Assembly: GCF_019956555.1 (NCBI RefSeq)
Contig: NZ_JAHBDQ010000066.1
Span: 124,001-188,000, forward strand
Source of the DNA: Pseudomonas sp. A-RE-19
Lineage (GTDB): Bacteria > Pseudomonadota > Gammaproteobacteria > Pseudomonadales > Pseudomonadaceae
Direction: 5' to 3'
Length of the DNA stretch: 64,000 nt
Notes under the pieces: model-generated
Seen by the model: only the letters and a program-made list of their open reading frames with translations
The model's database searches: none
What the model was told of the DNA's origin: nothing
Translations under genes and position numbers: made by a program
Shown: positions 1 through 7,774 of the stretch, piece after piece
Layout of the letters: every line of letters begins with the position of its first letter
Numbering within the stretch: the stretch's first letter is position 1

Positions 1-551
1 GCTGCTTTTGGTGTACCGAAGATCCGCTGTACATGGCTTATCACGATCAGGAGTGGGGCACGCCGCTACGCGATGCGCAGGGTTTGTTCGAGTTGCTTTT
101 GCTCGAAGGGTTCCAGGCCGGGCTTTCCTGGATCACTGTGTTGCGCAAACGAGAGCGTTATCGCGAGGTGCTGTTTGGCTTCGACGTGCAGCGCGTGGCG
201 CAGATGAGCGATGCGGAAATCGATGAATTGATGCTCGATCCGGGAATCATCCGCAATCGCCTCAAGCTCAACGCGGCTCGACGCAATGCCCAGGCCTGGC
301 TGGCGCTGGAGGACCCGGCGGCGTTTCTCTGGTCGTTCGTCGGTGGAACACCTGTGATCAATCATTTCAAGGATCGCAGTGAAGTTCCGGCCGTCACACC
401 GGTCGCCGTCGAGATGAGCAAAGGCCTGAAAAAAGCCGGCTTCACGTTCGTCGGCCCGACCATTTGTTACGCGTTGATGCAGGCTTCGGGCATGGTCATG
501 GACCACACTCGGGATTGCGATCGCTACGCCACTTTGGCGATCGGCGGTTAG
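1..551 (+). CDS. tag: DNA-3-methyladenine glycosylase I (5' end cut by window)
   Basis: Base-excision repair enzyme that removes 3-methyladenine from alkylated DNA. The reading frame is open from base 3 and begins CFWCTEDPLY, so only about three residues lie outside the window. The family signature is intact: YHDQEWG near the N-terminus, LEGFQAGLSWITVL containing the conserved Glu, and a C-terminal HTRDC that with the N-terminal Cys and His forms the structural zinc site. It is followed 40 bp later by htrB on the same strand, the order seen near the origin in other Pseudomonas. The product identity is secure; only the start is missing. Confidence 0.95.
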   Translation, partial: CFWCTEDPLYMAYHDQEWGTPLRDAQGLFELLLLEGFQAGLSWITVLRKRERYREVLFGFDVQRVAQMSDAEIDELMLDPGIIRNRLKLNAARRNAQAWLALEDPAAFLWSFVGGTPVINHFKDRSEVPAVTPVAVEMSKGLKKAGFTFVGPTICYALMQASGMVMDHTRDCDRYATLAIGG

Positions 552-590
552 AATAGCCGCCTCGCGCACAGCACAAGATCAGGAGTGACC

Positions 591-599
591 TGTGGATAA
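591..599 (-). promoter_or_regulatory. DnaA box at the htrB start
   Basis: Perfect TGTGGATAA; includes the GTG start codon of htrB. Confidence 0.8.
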
Positions 600-1479
600 G
601 TTTAAAGGCGCCTTGCTGGTAGGCGCTCTGCGGTTGTTTGCCCTGCTCCCGTGGCGGGCAGTGCAGGCGGTAGGTTCGGCGATTGGCTGGGTGATGTGGA
701 AAACCCCCAACCGTTCTCGAGACGTGGTGCGGATCAACCTCGCCAAGTGTTTCCCGCAAATGGACCCTGCCGAGCGCGAGCGTCTGGTGGGCCAGAGCCT
801 GAAAGACATTGGCAAATCCCTGACCGAAAGCGCGTGCGCATGGATCTGGCCGGCTCAGCGTTCAATTGACCTGGTGCGGGAAGTCGAAGGCCTCGACGTT
901 CTGAAAGAGGCGTTGGCATCCGGCAAAGGTGTTGTCGGCATCACCAGCCATCTGGGCAATTGGGAAGTGTTGAACCACTTTTATTGCAGCCAGTGCAAAC
1001 CGATCATTTTCTATCGTCCGCCCAAGCTCAAGGCTGTGGATGACTTGCTGCGCAAGCAGCGGGTGCAATTGGGTAACCGGGTTGCCGCCTCTACCAAGGA
1101 AGGCATCCTCAGCGTGATCAAAGAAGTGCGCAAAGGTGGTGCAGTAGGTATTCCGGCTGACCCGGAACCGGCCGAATCCGCCGGGATCTTCGTGCCATTC
1201 TTCGCCACTCAGGCCCTGACCAGCAAATTCGTACCGAACATGCTGGCCGGCGGTAAAGCGGTCGGCGTGTTCCTGCATGCCCTGCGGTTGCCGGACGGTT
1301 CGGGTTACAAAGTAATCCTCGAAGCCGCGCCCGAGGCCATGTACAGCACCGATACCGAGACGTCTTGCGCGGCCATGAGCCAGGTGGTCGAGCGTTATGT
1401 GCGGGCCTATCCGAGCCAGTACATGTGGAGCATGAAGCGCTTCAAGAAGCGTCCGCCCGGCGAAGCTCGCTGGTATTGA
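592..1479 (+). CDS. htrB: lipid A lauroyl-type acyltransferase (HtrB/LpxL family)
   Basis: Inner-membrane enzyme that transfers a secondary acyl chain (C12 class in Pseudomonas) to lipid A. The protein has 295 residues. A hydrophobic N-terminal anchor is followed by the LPLAT active-site motif HX4E, read as SHLGNWE with His120 and Glu125. The start is GTG at 592, six bases after AGGAG at 581-585; this GTG lies inside a perfect DnaA box (591-599). The family's second conserved block is visible around residues 190-205 (DPEPAESAGIFVPFF). A paralogue elsewhere in the genome is expected from the genus, so the exact acyl position cannot be decided here. Confidence 0.92.
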   Translation: MDKFKGALLVGALRLFALLPWRAVQAVGSAIGWVMWKTPNRSRDVVRINLAKCFPQMDPAERERLVGQSLKDIGKSLTESACAWIWPAQRSIDLVREVEGLDVLKEALASGKGVVGITSHLGNWEVLNHFYCSQCKPIIFYRPPKLKAVDDLLRKQRVQLGNRVAASTKEGILSVIKEVRKGGAVGIPADPEPAESAGIFVPFFATQALTSKFVPNMLAGGKAVGVFLHALRLPDGSGYKVILEAAPEAMYSTDTETSCAAMSQVVERYVRAYPSQYMWSMKRFKKRPPGEARWY

Positions 1480-1495
1480 GGCGATTGGCATGATC

Positions 1496-1519
1496 TGTGG
1501 ATAACCTTGGTTATCCACA
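1496..1519. promoter_or_regulatory. inverted pair of perfect DnaA boxes
   Basis: TGTGGATAACC (1496-1506), TT, then GGTTATCCACA (1509-1519): an 11-bp perfect inverted repeat containing two perfect boxes, in the htrB-PilZ gap. Confidence 0.85.
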
Positions 1520-1543
1520 ACCGTTCATTCAAGGACGCAGCAG

Positions 1544-1783
1544 ATGTCCGAACAGCGCAAATCGTTTCGCATCAAGATCAGTCACGAAAGCTTTGGCGAA
1601 TGCCTGGGCCAGACCCGCAACCTGTCGACCACGGGCGTCTACGTCAAGCATCCGGCCTTGGCAGCATTGCCCAAGGGCACGGTGGTCTATGGCCAGGTGC
1701 AGGATTTACCCACAGGCGCGCCGCGAGTGCGCATGGAAGTGGTGCTGGTGGACGCCGAAGGGATTGGCCTGCGTTATCTTTGA
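1544..1783 (+). CDS. stand-alone PilZ domain protein, c-di-GMP binding
   Basis: Small 79-residue protein that is a single PilZ domain. Both nucleotide-binding signatures are present: RxxxR (R5-K-S-F-R9) and N-x-S-x-x-G (residues 26-31, NLSTTG). It should therefore bind cyclic di-GMP, but nothing shows its output partner. Start ATG has AAGGA eight bases upstream. It lies 64 bp after htrB, and the gap is mostly an inverted pair of DnaA boxes (1496-1519). It converges with the TPR gene, sharing the boundary at 1783/1784 with no space between stop codons. Confidence 0.9.
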   Translation: MSEQRKSFRIKISHESFGECLGQTRNLSTTGVYVKHPALAALPKGTVVYGQVQDLPTGAPRVRMEVVLVDAEGIGLRYL

Positions 1784-2098
1784 TCAGTGCGCCTGACGTT
1801 CAAGCTTTTTCAGAAACACCGTCATCTCCTTCTCCGCCTGCTTGTCGCCATGGTTGCGGGCGGCTTCCAGGCCCTGTTCCCAGGCCTGACGCGCCGCTGC
1901 GTAATCCGCCAACGCCAGATGGGCCTTGCCCAATAGCTTCCAGGCCGCCGAATACTTTGGATCGAACTCGACACAGCGCTGGAAATGCTCTGCGGCTTTG
2001 GCATTTTCACCAAGATCCAGATAACCCTTGCCCAGTCCGAAGCGCAGCAGCGAGTTATCCACACCCTTGGCGAGCATTTTTTCCAGGGATTCGATCAT
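1784..2098 (-). CDS. small tetratricopeptide-repeat protein
   Basis: Cytoplasmic 104-residue protein built almost entirely of TPR helices; a full repeat reads AAEHFQRCVEFDPKYSAAWK and a second follows (LAKADYAAARQAWEQGL-like region). TPR proteins serve as protein-binding scaffolds; no partner is evident. I chose the ATG at 2098 (MIESLEKML) because AAAGGTG lies just upstream, rather than an earlier in-frame ATG that would run into the REP repeat at 2138-2228. A TPR gene occupies the same place between the PilZ and trkA genes in P. aeruginosa. Confidence 0.85.
   Translation of the reverse strand: MIESLEKMLAKGVDNSLLRFGLGKGYLDLGENAKAAEHFQRCVEFDPKYSAAWKLLGKAHLALADYAAARQAWEQGLEAARNHGDKQAEKEMTVFLKKLERQAH
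2055..2063 (+). promoter_or_regulatory. DnaA box in TPR gene
   Basis: Perfect TTATCCACA. Confidence 0.7.
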
Positions 2099-2137
2099 TG
2101 ATGGCACCTTTGGTTTTTGGGTGAAGTTCGAAATCGC

Positions 2138-2228
2138 CTTCGCGGGCAAGCCTCGCTCCTACAGGGTTCCGTCGTCCACATATTATGCGATCGACGGAAC
2201 CCCGTAGGAGCGAGGCTTGCCCGCGAAG
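2138..2228. repeat. REPIN, reverse geometry
   Basis: TTCGCGGGCAAGCCTCGCTC first and GAGCGAGGCTTGCCCGCGAA last, so GCGAA ends face outward; the spacer carries a GGTTCCGTCG / CGACGGAACC inverted repeat. Lies between trkA and the TPR gene. Confidence 0.85.
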
Positions 2229-2258
2229 AGGCCCGCTCAGACGCCGCAAAATGCCGGA

Positions 2259-3632
2259 TCAGAAGAAGCTCAACCCCACATGGAACAGCTTTTCCACATC
2301 CCGAATATGCTTCTTATCCACAAGGAACAGAATCACATGGTCGCCGGTTTCGATCACGGTGTTGTCGTGGGCGATGATCACTTCTTCGTCGCGGATGATC
2401 GCGCCGATGGTGGTGCCCGGCGGCAGGCCGATGTTTTCGATGGCCTTGCCGATCACCTTGCTCGACTTCGCATCACCGTGAGCGATGGCCTCAATGGCTT
2501 CGGCCGCCCCTCGACGCAATGAGTGCACGCTGACGATATCGCCGCGCCGCACGTGGGCCAGCAAGGTGCCGATGGTCGCCAGTTGCGGGCTGATGGCGAT
2601 GTCGATGTCGCCGCCCTGGATCAGGTCGACGTAGGCCGGGTTGTTGATGATCGTCATCACCTTCTTCGCGCCCAGACGCTTGGCGAGCAGCGACGACATG
2701 ATGTTGGCTTCGTCGTCGTTGGTCAGCGCCAGGAAGATGTCGGCGTCGGCGATGTTCTCTTCCATCAGCAAGTCGCGGTCGGAGGCACTGCCCTGCAACA
2801 CCACGGTGCTGTCGAGGGTGTCCGAGAGATGGCGGCAACGGGCCGGGTTCATCTCGATGATCTTCACCTGATAGCGGCTTTCGATGGCCTCGGCCAAACG
2901 CTCGCCAATCTGCCCGCCGCCGGCGATGACGATGCGTTTGTAGCTCTCATCGAGGCGGCGCATTTCGCTCATCACCGCGCGAATATTCGCTTTGGCGGCG
3001 ATGAAAAACACTTCGTCATCGGCCTCGATCACCGTATCGCCCTGGGGCAGGATCGGCCGGTCACGACGGAAAATCGCCGCCACGCGGGTTTCGACATTCG
3101 GCATGTGTTCGCGCAACTGACGCAGTTGCTGGCCCACCAGCGGCCCGCCGTAATAGGCCTTCACTGCCACCAGTTGCGCCTTGCCTTCGGCGAAGTCGAT
3201 CACCTGCAACGCGCCGGGATGCTGGATCAGGCGCTTGATGTAGTTGGTAACGACTTGCTCCGGACTGATCAGCACGTCGACCGGAATCGCTTCGTTATCG
3301 AACAGTTCGGGGCGGGTCAGGTAAGCCGCTTCGCGGACCCGGGCAATCTTGGTCGGTGTGTGAAACAGCGTGTGAGCGACCTGACAGGCCACCATGTTGG
3401 TTTCGTCACTGTTGGTCACTGCAACCAACATGTCAGCATCGTCCGCGCCGGCCTGACGCAGTACCGTTGGCAGCGAGCCACGGCCTTGCACGGTGCGGAT
3501 GTCCAGCCGATCGCCGAGGTCGCGCAGGCGTTCGCCGTCGGTGTCGACCACCGTGATGTCGTTGGCCTCGCTGGCCAGATGCTCTGCAAGCGAACCGCCG
3601 ACCTGCCCTGCGCCGAGGATGATGATTTTCAT
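2259..3632 (-). CDS. trkA: Trk system K+ uptake regulatory subunit TrkA
   Basis: Peripheral membrane NAD-binding regulator of Trk potassium channels. The 457 residues contain two RCK units, each with a Rossmann start: LGAGQVGG near residue 6 and IAGGGQIGE near residue 235, each followed by a TrkA_C domain. Length matches the usual 458. It lies just downstream of rsmB (rsmB stop at 3655, trkA start at 3632), so fmt-rsmB-trkA probably form one transcript. The TrkH or TrkG membrane subunit is not in the window. A perfect DnaA box falls in its 3' end (2314-2322). Confidence 0.95.
   Translation of the reverse strand: MKIIILGAGQVGGSLAEHLASEANDITVVDTDGERLRDLGDRLDIRTVQGRGSLPTVLRQAGADDADMLVAVTNSDETNMVACQVAHTLFHTPTKIARVREAAYLTRPELFDNEAIPVDVLISPEQVVTNYIKRLIQHPGALQVIDFAEGKAQLVAVKAYYGGPLVGQQLRQLREHMPNVETRVAAIFRRDRPILPQGDTVIEADDEVFFIAAKANIRAVMSEMRRLDESYKRIVIAGGGQIGERLAEAIESRYQVKIIEMNPARCRHLSDTLDSTVVLQGSASDRDLLMEENIADADIFLALTNDDEANIMSSLLAKRLGAKKVMTIINNPAYVDLIQGGDIDIAISPQLATIGTLLAHVRRGDIVSVHSLRRGAAEAIEAIAHGDAKSSKVIGKAIENIGLPPGTTIGAIIRDEEVIIAHDNTVIETGDHVILFLVDKKHIRDVEKLFHVGLSFF
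2314..2322 (+). promoter_or_regulatory. DnaA box in trkA
   Basis: Perfect TTATCCACA near the 3' end of trkA. Confidence 0.7.
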
Positions 3633-3654
3633 CCAGTCACTCCCTTGAAACCGG

Positions 3655-4965
3655 TTAACCGCGCGCGGCGGCGATCTTGATCAGCTTGGCGTAGTAGAAG
3701 CCGTCGTGGCCACCTTCCTGGGCCAGCAATTGGCGACCATGGGGTTGCTTGATGCCGGCCTGACTGGCGATGTCGAGTTCGCGAGCACCCGGCGTGCGAG
3801 CGAGGAAGGCTTCGATGACTTCGGTGTTCTCGGTCGGCAGGGTGGAGCAGGTGGCGTAAAGCAGGATGCCGCCCACTTCCAGCGTTATCCACATGGCATC
3901 GAGCAGCTCGCCCTGAAGCACCGCCAGTGCAGCGATGTCGTCGGGCTGACGGGTCAGTTTGATGTCCGGGTGACGACGGATCACGCCGGTGGCCGAACAG
4001 GGGGCGTCCAGCAGGATGCGCTGGAACGGCTTGCCGTCCCACCAGGTGGCGGTATCGCGGCCGTCGGCGGCGATCAATTCGGCGCTCAGGCCCAGGCGTG
4101 CGAGGTTCTCGCGCACCCGCACCAGGCGCTTGGCTTCCAGATCCACGGCCACCACGCCGGCCAGTTTGGGCTCGGCTTCAAGGATGTGGCAGGTTTTGCC
4201 GCCCGGCGCGCAGCAGGCGTCCAGCACCCGTTGGCCTGGTGCCAGGTCCAGCAGATCGGCGGCCAGTTGCGCAGCTTCGTCCTGGACGCTGATCCAGCCT
4301 TCGGCGAAACCCGGGAGGCTGCGCACGTCGGCGGCGGCGTCGAGGACGATGCCGTCCCGACTGTAAACGCACGGCGTGGCAGCGATGCCCGCTTCAGTCA
4401 GCAAGCCGAGGTAAGCGTCGCGAGTGTGATGGCGGCGGTTGACCCGCAGAATCATCGGCGGGTGGGCATTGTTCGCCGCGCAAATGGCTTCCCATTGTTC
4501 AGGCCAGAAGGCTTTCAGGGATTTTTGCAGCCAGCGCGGGTGGGCGGTGCGCACCACCGGGTCGCGCTCCAGCTCGGCCAGCAGCGCTTCGCTTTCCCGT
4601 TGGGCGCGGCGCAACACGGCGTTGAGCAAGGCTTTGGCCCACGGCTTTTTCAGTTTGTCGGCACAACCGACGGTTTCGCCGATGGCGGCGTGGGCCGGAA
4701 CCCGGGTGTAGAGCAGTTGATAGAGGCCAACCAGCAACAGCGCTTCAACATCGGCATCAGCGGCCTTGAACGGCTTTTGCAGCAACTTGGCCGCCAGCGC
4801 CGACAACCGCGGCTGCCAGCGAGCAGTGCCGAACGCCAAGTCCTGGGTGAAGCCGCGGTCGCGGTCTTCGACCTTGTCCATTTGCGTCGGCAGAGAACTG
4901 TTGAGTGAGGCTTTTCCGTTAAGAACAGCAGCCAATGCCTTGGCGGCGGCCAGACGTGGGTTCAT
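3655..4965 (-). CDS. rsmB: 16S rRNA m5C967 methyltransferase RsmB
   Basis: S-adenosylmethionine-dependent enzyme that methylates C967 of 16S rRNA. The 436 residues show an N-terminal NusB-like RNA-binding domain (about 1-140) and a C-terminal Rossmann methyltransferase domain with the SAM motif DACCAPGGKT. The two active-site Cys motifs are DAPCSATG and LYATCST. The start ATG overlaps the fmt stop by four bases (4962-4965), which indicates translational coupling. Contains a perfect DnaA box at 3885-3893. Confidence 0.95.
   Translation of the reverse strand: MNPRLAAAKALAAVLNGKASLNSSLPTQMDKVEDRDRGFTQDLAFGTARWQPRLSALAAKLLQKPFKAADADVEALLLVGLYQLLYTRVPAHAAIGETVGCADKLKKPWAKALLNAVLRRAQRESEALLAELERDPVVRTAHPRWLQKSLKAFWPEQWEAICAANNAHPPMILRVNRRHHTRDAYLGLLTEAGIAATPCVYSRDGIVLDAAADVRSLPGFAEGWISVQDEAAQLAADLLDLAPGQRVLDACCAPGGKTCHILEAEPKLAGVVAVDLEAKRLVRVRENLARLGLSAELIAADGRDTATWWDGKPFQRILLDAPCSATGVIRRHPDIKLTRQPDDIAALAVLQGELLDAMWITLEVGGILLYATCSTLPTENTEVIEAFLARTPGARELDIASQAGIKQPHGRQLLAQEGGHDGFYYAKLIKIAAARG
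3885..3893 (+). promoter_or_regulatory. DnaA box in rsmB
   Basis: Perfect TTATCCACA. Confidence 0.7.
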
Positions 4966-5921
4966 TGAGCGTCCGCCGTTTGGCCAAGGACGGTGCCGAC
5001 GGCAAATTTCTCACGACGGCTGTTGAACAAGTCGCTGAAGTTCAGCGCCTTGCCGCCGGGCAATTGCAGACGGGTCAGACACAGCGCCTGTTCACCGCAG
5101 GCGACGATCAAGCCGTCCTTGCTGGCACTGAGGATTTCCCCCGGTGCGCCCTGCCCTTCGGCGAGGCTTGCGGCCAGCACTTTCAGCGCTTCGCCGTTCA
5201 GTGTGCTGTGGCAGATCGGCCAGGGATTGAAGGCGCGAACCAGACGCTCCAGCTCAACGGCCGGGCGACTCCAGTCGATGCGCGCTTCGTCCTTGTTCAA
5301 TTTATGTGCGTAGGTGGCGAGGCTGTCGTCCTGCACTTCGCCTTCCAGAGTGCCCGCAGCCAAACCGGCAATTGCCTGCACCACGGCCGGTGGGCCCATC
5401 TCTGCGAGGCGATCATGGAGGCTGCCACCGGTGTCTTCGGCGCTGATCGGCGTGGTGACCTTGAGCAGCATCGGCCCGGTATCCAGACCCAGCTCCATAC
5501 GCATTACGGTCACGCCACTTTCACTGTCGCCCGCTTCAACGGCGCGCTGGATCGGCGCCGCACCGCGCCAGCGAGGCAGCAAGGATGCGTGGCTGTTGAT
5601 GCAGCCCAGACGCGGAATATCCAGCACCACTTGCGGCAGGATCAGGCCGTAGGCGACCACCACCAGCAAATCGGGTTTCAGCGCGGCCAATTCAGCCTGA
5701 GCGTCTTCGTTGCGCAGGGTCGGCGGTTGCAACACCGGAATGTTGTGCTCCAGAGCCAATTGCTTGACCGGGCTCGGCATCAGCTTCTGCCCACGGCCCG
5801 CCGGACGATCCGGTTGGGTGTAGACCGCAACGATCTCGTAAGGGCTGTCGAGCAGGGCCTTGAGGTGTTCGGCGGCGAATTCCGGGGTGCCGGCAAAGAC
5901 AATGCGCAGTGGCTCAGTCAT
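4962..5921 (-). CDS. fmt: methionyl-tRNA formyltransferase
   Basis: Formylates Met-tRNAfMet with 10-formyl-tetrahydrofolate so that it can initiate translation. The 319 residues carry the N-terminal FAGTPEFAAEHL motif and the catalytic/folate motif SHASLLPRWRGAAPIQ, then a C-terminal OB-like tRNA-binding domain. Upstream lies def, whose product removes the formyl group again. Here a strong intrinsic terminator (5949-5979) stands between def and fmt, so fmt expression may need read-through or its own promoter. Confidence 0.96.
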   Translation of the reverse strand: MTEPLRIVFAGTPEFAAEHLKALLDSPYEIVAVYTQPDRPAGRGQKLMPSPVKQLALEHNIPVLQPPTLRNEDAQAELAALKPDLLVVVAYGLILPQVVLDIPRLGCINSHASLLPRWRGAAPIQRAVEAGDSESGVTVMRMELGLDTGPMLLKVTTPISAEDTGGSLHDRLAEMGPPAVVQAIAGLAAGTLEGEVQDDSLATYAHKLNKDEARIDWSRPAVELERLVRAFNPWPICHSTLNGEALKVLAASLAEGQGAPGEILSASKDGLIVACGEQALCLTRLQLPGGKALNFSDLFNSRREKFAVGTVLGQTADAQ

Positions 5922-5948
5922 GAAAGCTCTCGATTACAAAGCATCTTG

Positions 5949-5979
5949 AAAAGAAAAAGGCTTGCCGCAGCAAGCCTTT
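5949..5979 (-). terminator. intrinsic terminator between def and fmt
   Basis: On the minus strand AAAGGCTTGC, a four-base loop and GCAAGCCTTT form a perfect 10-bp stem (5956-5979) followed by TTTTCTTTTTC. It sits 13 bases past the def stop and 28 bases before the fmt start, so it would end or attenuate def transcripts. Confidence 0.8.
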
Positions 5980-5991
5980 GAAAGAAGGGCA

Positions 5992-6498
5992 TCAAGCGTT
6001 CTGGCGATGGAGCTTTTCCAGTTTCTTCTTGATCCGGTCGCGTTTGAGCGTGGACAGGTAATCGACGAACAATTTGCCGTTGAGGTGGTCGCATTCATGC
6101 TGGATGCACACGGCGAGCAGGTCTTCGGCGATCAGTTCGTACGGTTGGCCGTCGCGGTCCAGGGCCTTGATCTTGACCTTTTGCGGGCGATCGACGTTTT
6201 CGTAGAAGCCCGGCACCGAAAGGCAACCTTCCTGGTACTGGCCCATCTCGTCGGTCAGGATTTCGAACTCGGGGTTGATGAACACCCGCGGCTCGCTGCG
6301 GTCTTCGGAGAGGTCCATCACGACGATACGTTTGTGCACGTTGACCTGGGTCGCGGCGAGGCCGATGCCTGGCGCTTCATACATTGTTTCAAACATGTCA
6401 TCGACCAACTGACGCACTTCGTCGTCCACTACAGCCACTGGTTTGGCGATAGTACGCAGGCGCGAGTCGGGGAATTCGAGGATGTCTAAAATGGCCAT
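5992..6498 (-). CDS. def: peptide deformylase
   Basis: Metalloenzyme that removes the N-formyl group from nascent proteins. It has 168 residues and all three family motifs: GIGLAATQ, EGCLSVPG and QHECDHLNG; the Cys of the second and the two His of the third bind the metal. The start at 6498 gives the usual N-terminus MAILDILEFPDSRLR; the frame stays open upstream but has no family similarity there. It is divergent from the LysM gene, with a 169-bp shared promoter region. Confidence 0.96.
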   Translation of the reverse strand: MAILDILEFPDSRLRTIAKPVAVVDDEVRQLVDDMFETMYEAPGIGLAATQVNVHKRIVVMDLSEDRSEPRVFINPEFEILTDEMGQYQEGCLSVPGFYENVDRPQKVKIKALDRDGQPYELIAEDLLAVCIQHECDHLNGKLFVDYLSTLKRDRIKKKLEKLHRQNA

Positions 6499-6667
6499 AA
6501 GCTCAATTGCTGCACGTGTGAGGTAAAGTCGGGTCGATGGCCTGGCGAGTCCGAGGATGCAGGCTACCGTTGTGAACGTAGCTTCCGGCTTTTCAATAAT
6601 GAGCTGGAAGCGAGCCACGAGGGCTCTGACGTTTCACGCGAACGTACATAATAAAGGGATTCACCGC

Positions 6668-7693
6668 ATGAGGAAATCACTACTCGCCTTGCTCCTTCTG
6701 GCCTCGGCCGGTTTTGCGCATGGGCAAGTGCAACTCAGGGAAGGTTTCCCACAGCAATACACCGTGGTGGCAGGGGACACACTTTGGGACATTTCCGCCA
6801 AGTACCTGCGAGAACCCTGGGAGTGGCCGCAGCTTTGGCAGGCCAATCCACAAATCGAAAACCCCAATCTCATCTATCCCGGCGATACGCTGTCGCTGGT
6901 CTACGTCAACGGCCAGCCGCGGCTGACCCTCAATCGCGGCGCTTCACGGGGCACCATCAAGCTTTCGCCACGAATTCGCAGCTCGCCGGTGGCCGACGCC
7001 ATTCCGAGCATTCCGCTGAAATCGATCAACAGCTTTCTGCTGAGCAACCGCATCGTCGATAAGGTCGAGGATTTCAACAAAGCGCCCTACATCGTCGCCG
7101 GCGATGCCGAACGGGTGCTCAGCGGCACCGGTGATCGAATATTCGCCCGTGGTCATTTCGACCCGGCACAACCGGTGTACGGCATCTTCCGCCAAGGCAA
7201 GGTCTACACCGACCCACAGAGCAAGGAGTTCCTGGGGATCAACGCTGACGACATTGGTGGCGGCGAGATCATTGCCACTGAAGGCGATGTCGCTACCCTG
7301 GCCCTGCAACGTACCACTCAGGAAGTGCGACTCGGCGACCGGCTGTTCAGCGGCGAAGAACGCTCGATCAATTCGACCTTCATGCCCAGTGCGCCAACAA
7401 CCGAAATCGACGGCTTGATCATCGATGTGCCACGCGGGGTTACCCAGATTGGTGCGTTGGACGTCGTCACGCTGAACAAAGGACAACGCGACGGCCTGGC
7501 CGAAGGCAATGTGCTGGCGGTAATGAAAACCGGTGAAACCGTGCGTGACCGGATTACCGGTCAGCCATTGAAAATCCCCGATGAACGGGCGGGTCTGCTG
7601 ATGGTTTTCCGCACCTACGACAAGCTCAGCTACGGACTGGTCCTTAACGCATCGCGTTCTTTGGCGGTGATGGACAAGGTGCGAAATCCTTAA
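6668..7693 (+). CDS. exported LysM-domain peptidoglycan-binding protein
   Basis: Secreted or periplasmic 341-residue protein. A signal peptide (MRKSLLALLLLASAGFAHG) is followed directly by one LysM domain, about residues 30-80, with YTVVAGDTLWDIS and NLIYPGDTLSL. The remaining 250 residues are a beta-rich region with no motif I recognise. LysM should anchor it to peptidoglycan. It is divergent from def and followed by dprA, the same order as in P. aeruginosa. The start was chosen because the signal peptide begins there. Confidence 0.88.
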   Translation: MRKSLLALLLLASAGFAHGQVQLREGFPQQYTVVAGDTLWDISAKYLREPWEWPQLWQANPQIENPNLIYPGDTLSLVYVNGQPRLTLNRGASRGTIKLSPRIRSSPVADAIPSIPLKSINSFLLSNRIVDKVEDFNKAPYIVAGDAERVLSGTGDRIFARGHFDPAQPVYGIFRQGKVYTDPQSKEFLGINADDIGGGEIIATEGDVATLALQRTTQEVRLGDRLFSGEERSINSTFMPSAPTTEIDGLIIDVPRGVTQIGALDVVTLNKGQRDGLAEGNVLAVMKTGETVRDRITGQPLKIPDERAGLLMVFRTYDKLSYGLVLNASRSLAVMDKVRNP

Positions 7694-7719
7694 GCTTGCT
7701 CCACAAGTTACCAACAGAG

Positions 7720-7728
7720 TTATCCACA
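7720..7728 (+). promoter_or_regulatory. DnaA box before dprA
   Basis: Perfect TTATCCACA in the intergenic promoter region, 47 bp before the dprA start. Confidence 0.8.
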
Positions 7729-7774
7729 GCTTATTCCCGATTCGATGGGACTTTATAACGATCAAGGATGATCC

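Noticed and set aside
1496..1519. Inverted DnaA boxes as a replication origin
   Set aside because: No AT-rich unwinding region or further clustered boxes are adjacent and dnaA is not in the window. They are better read as origin-proximal DnaA binding sites.
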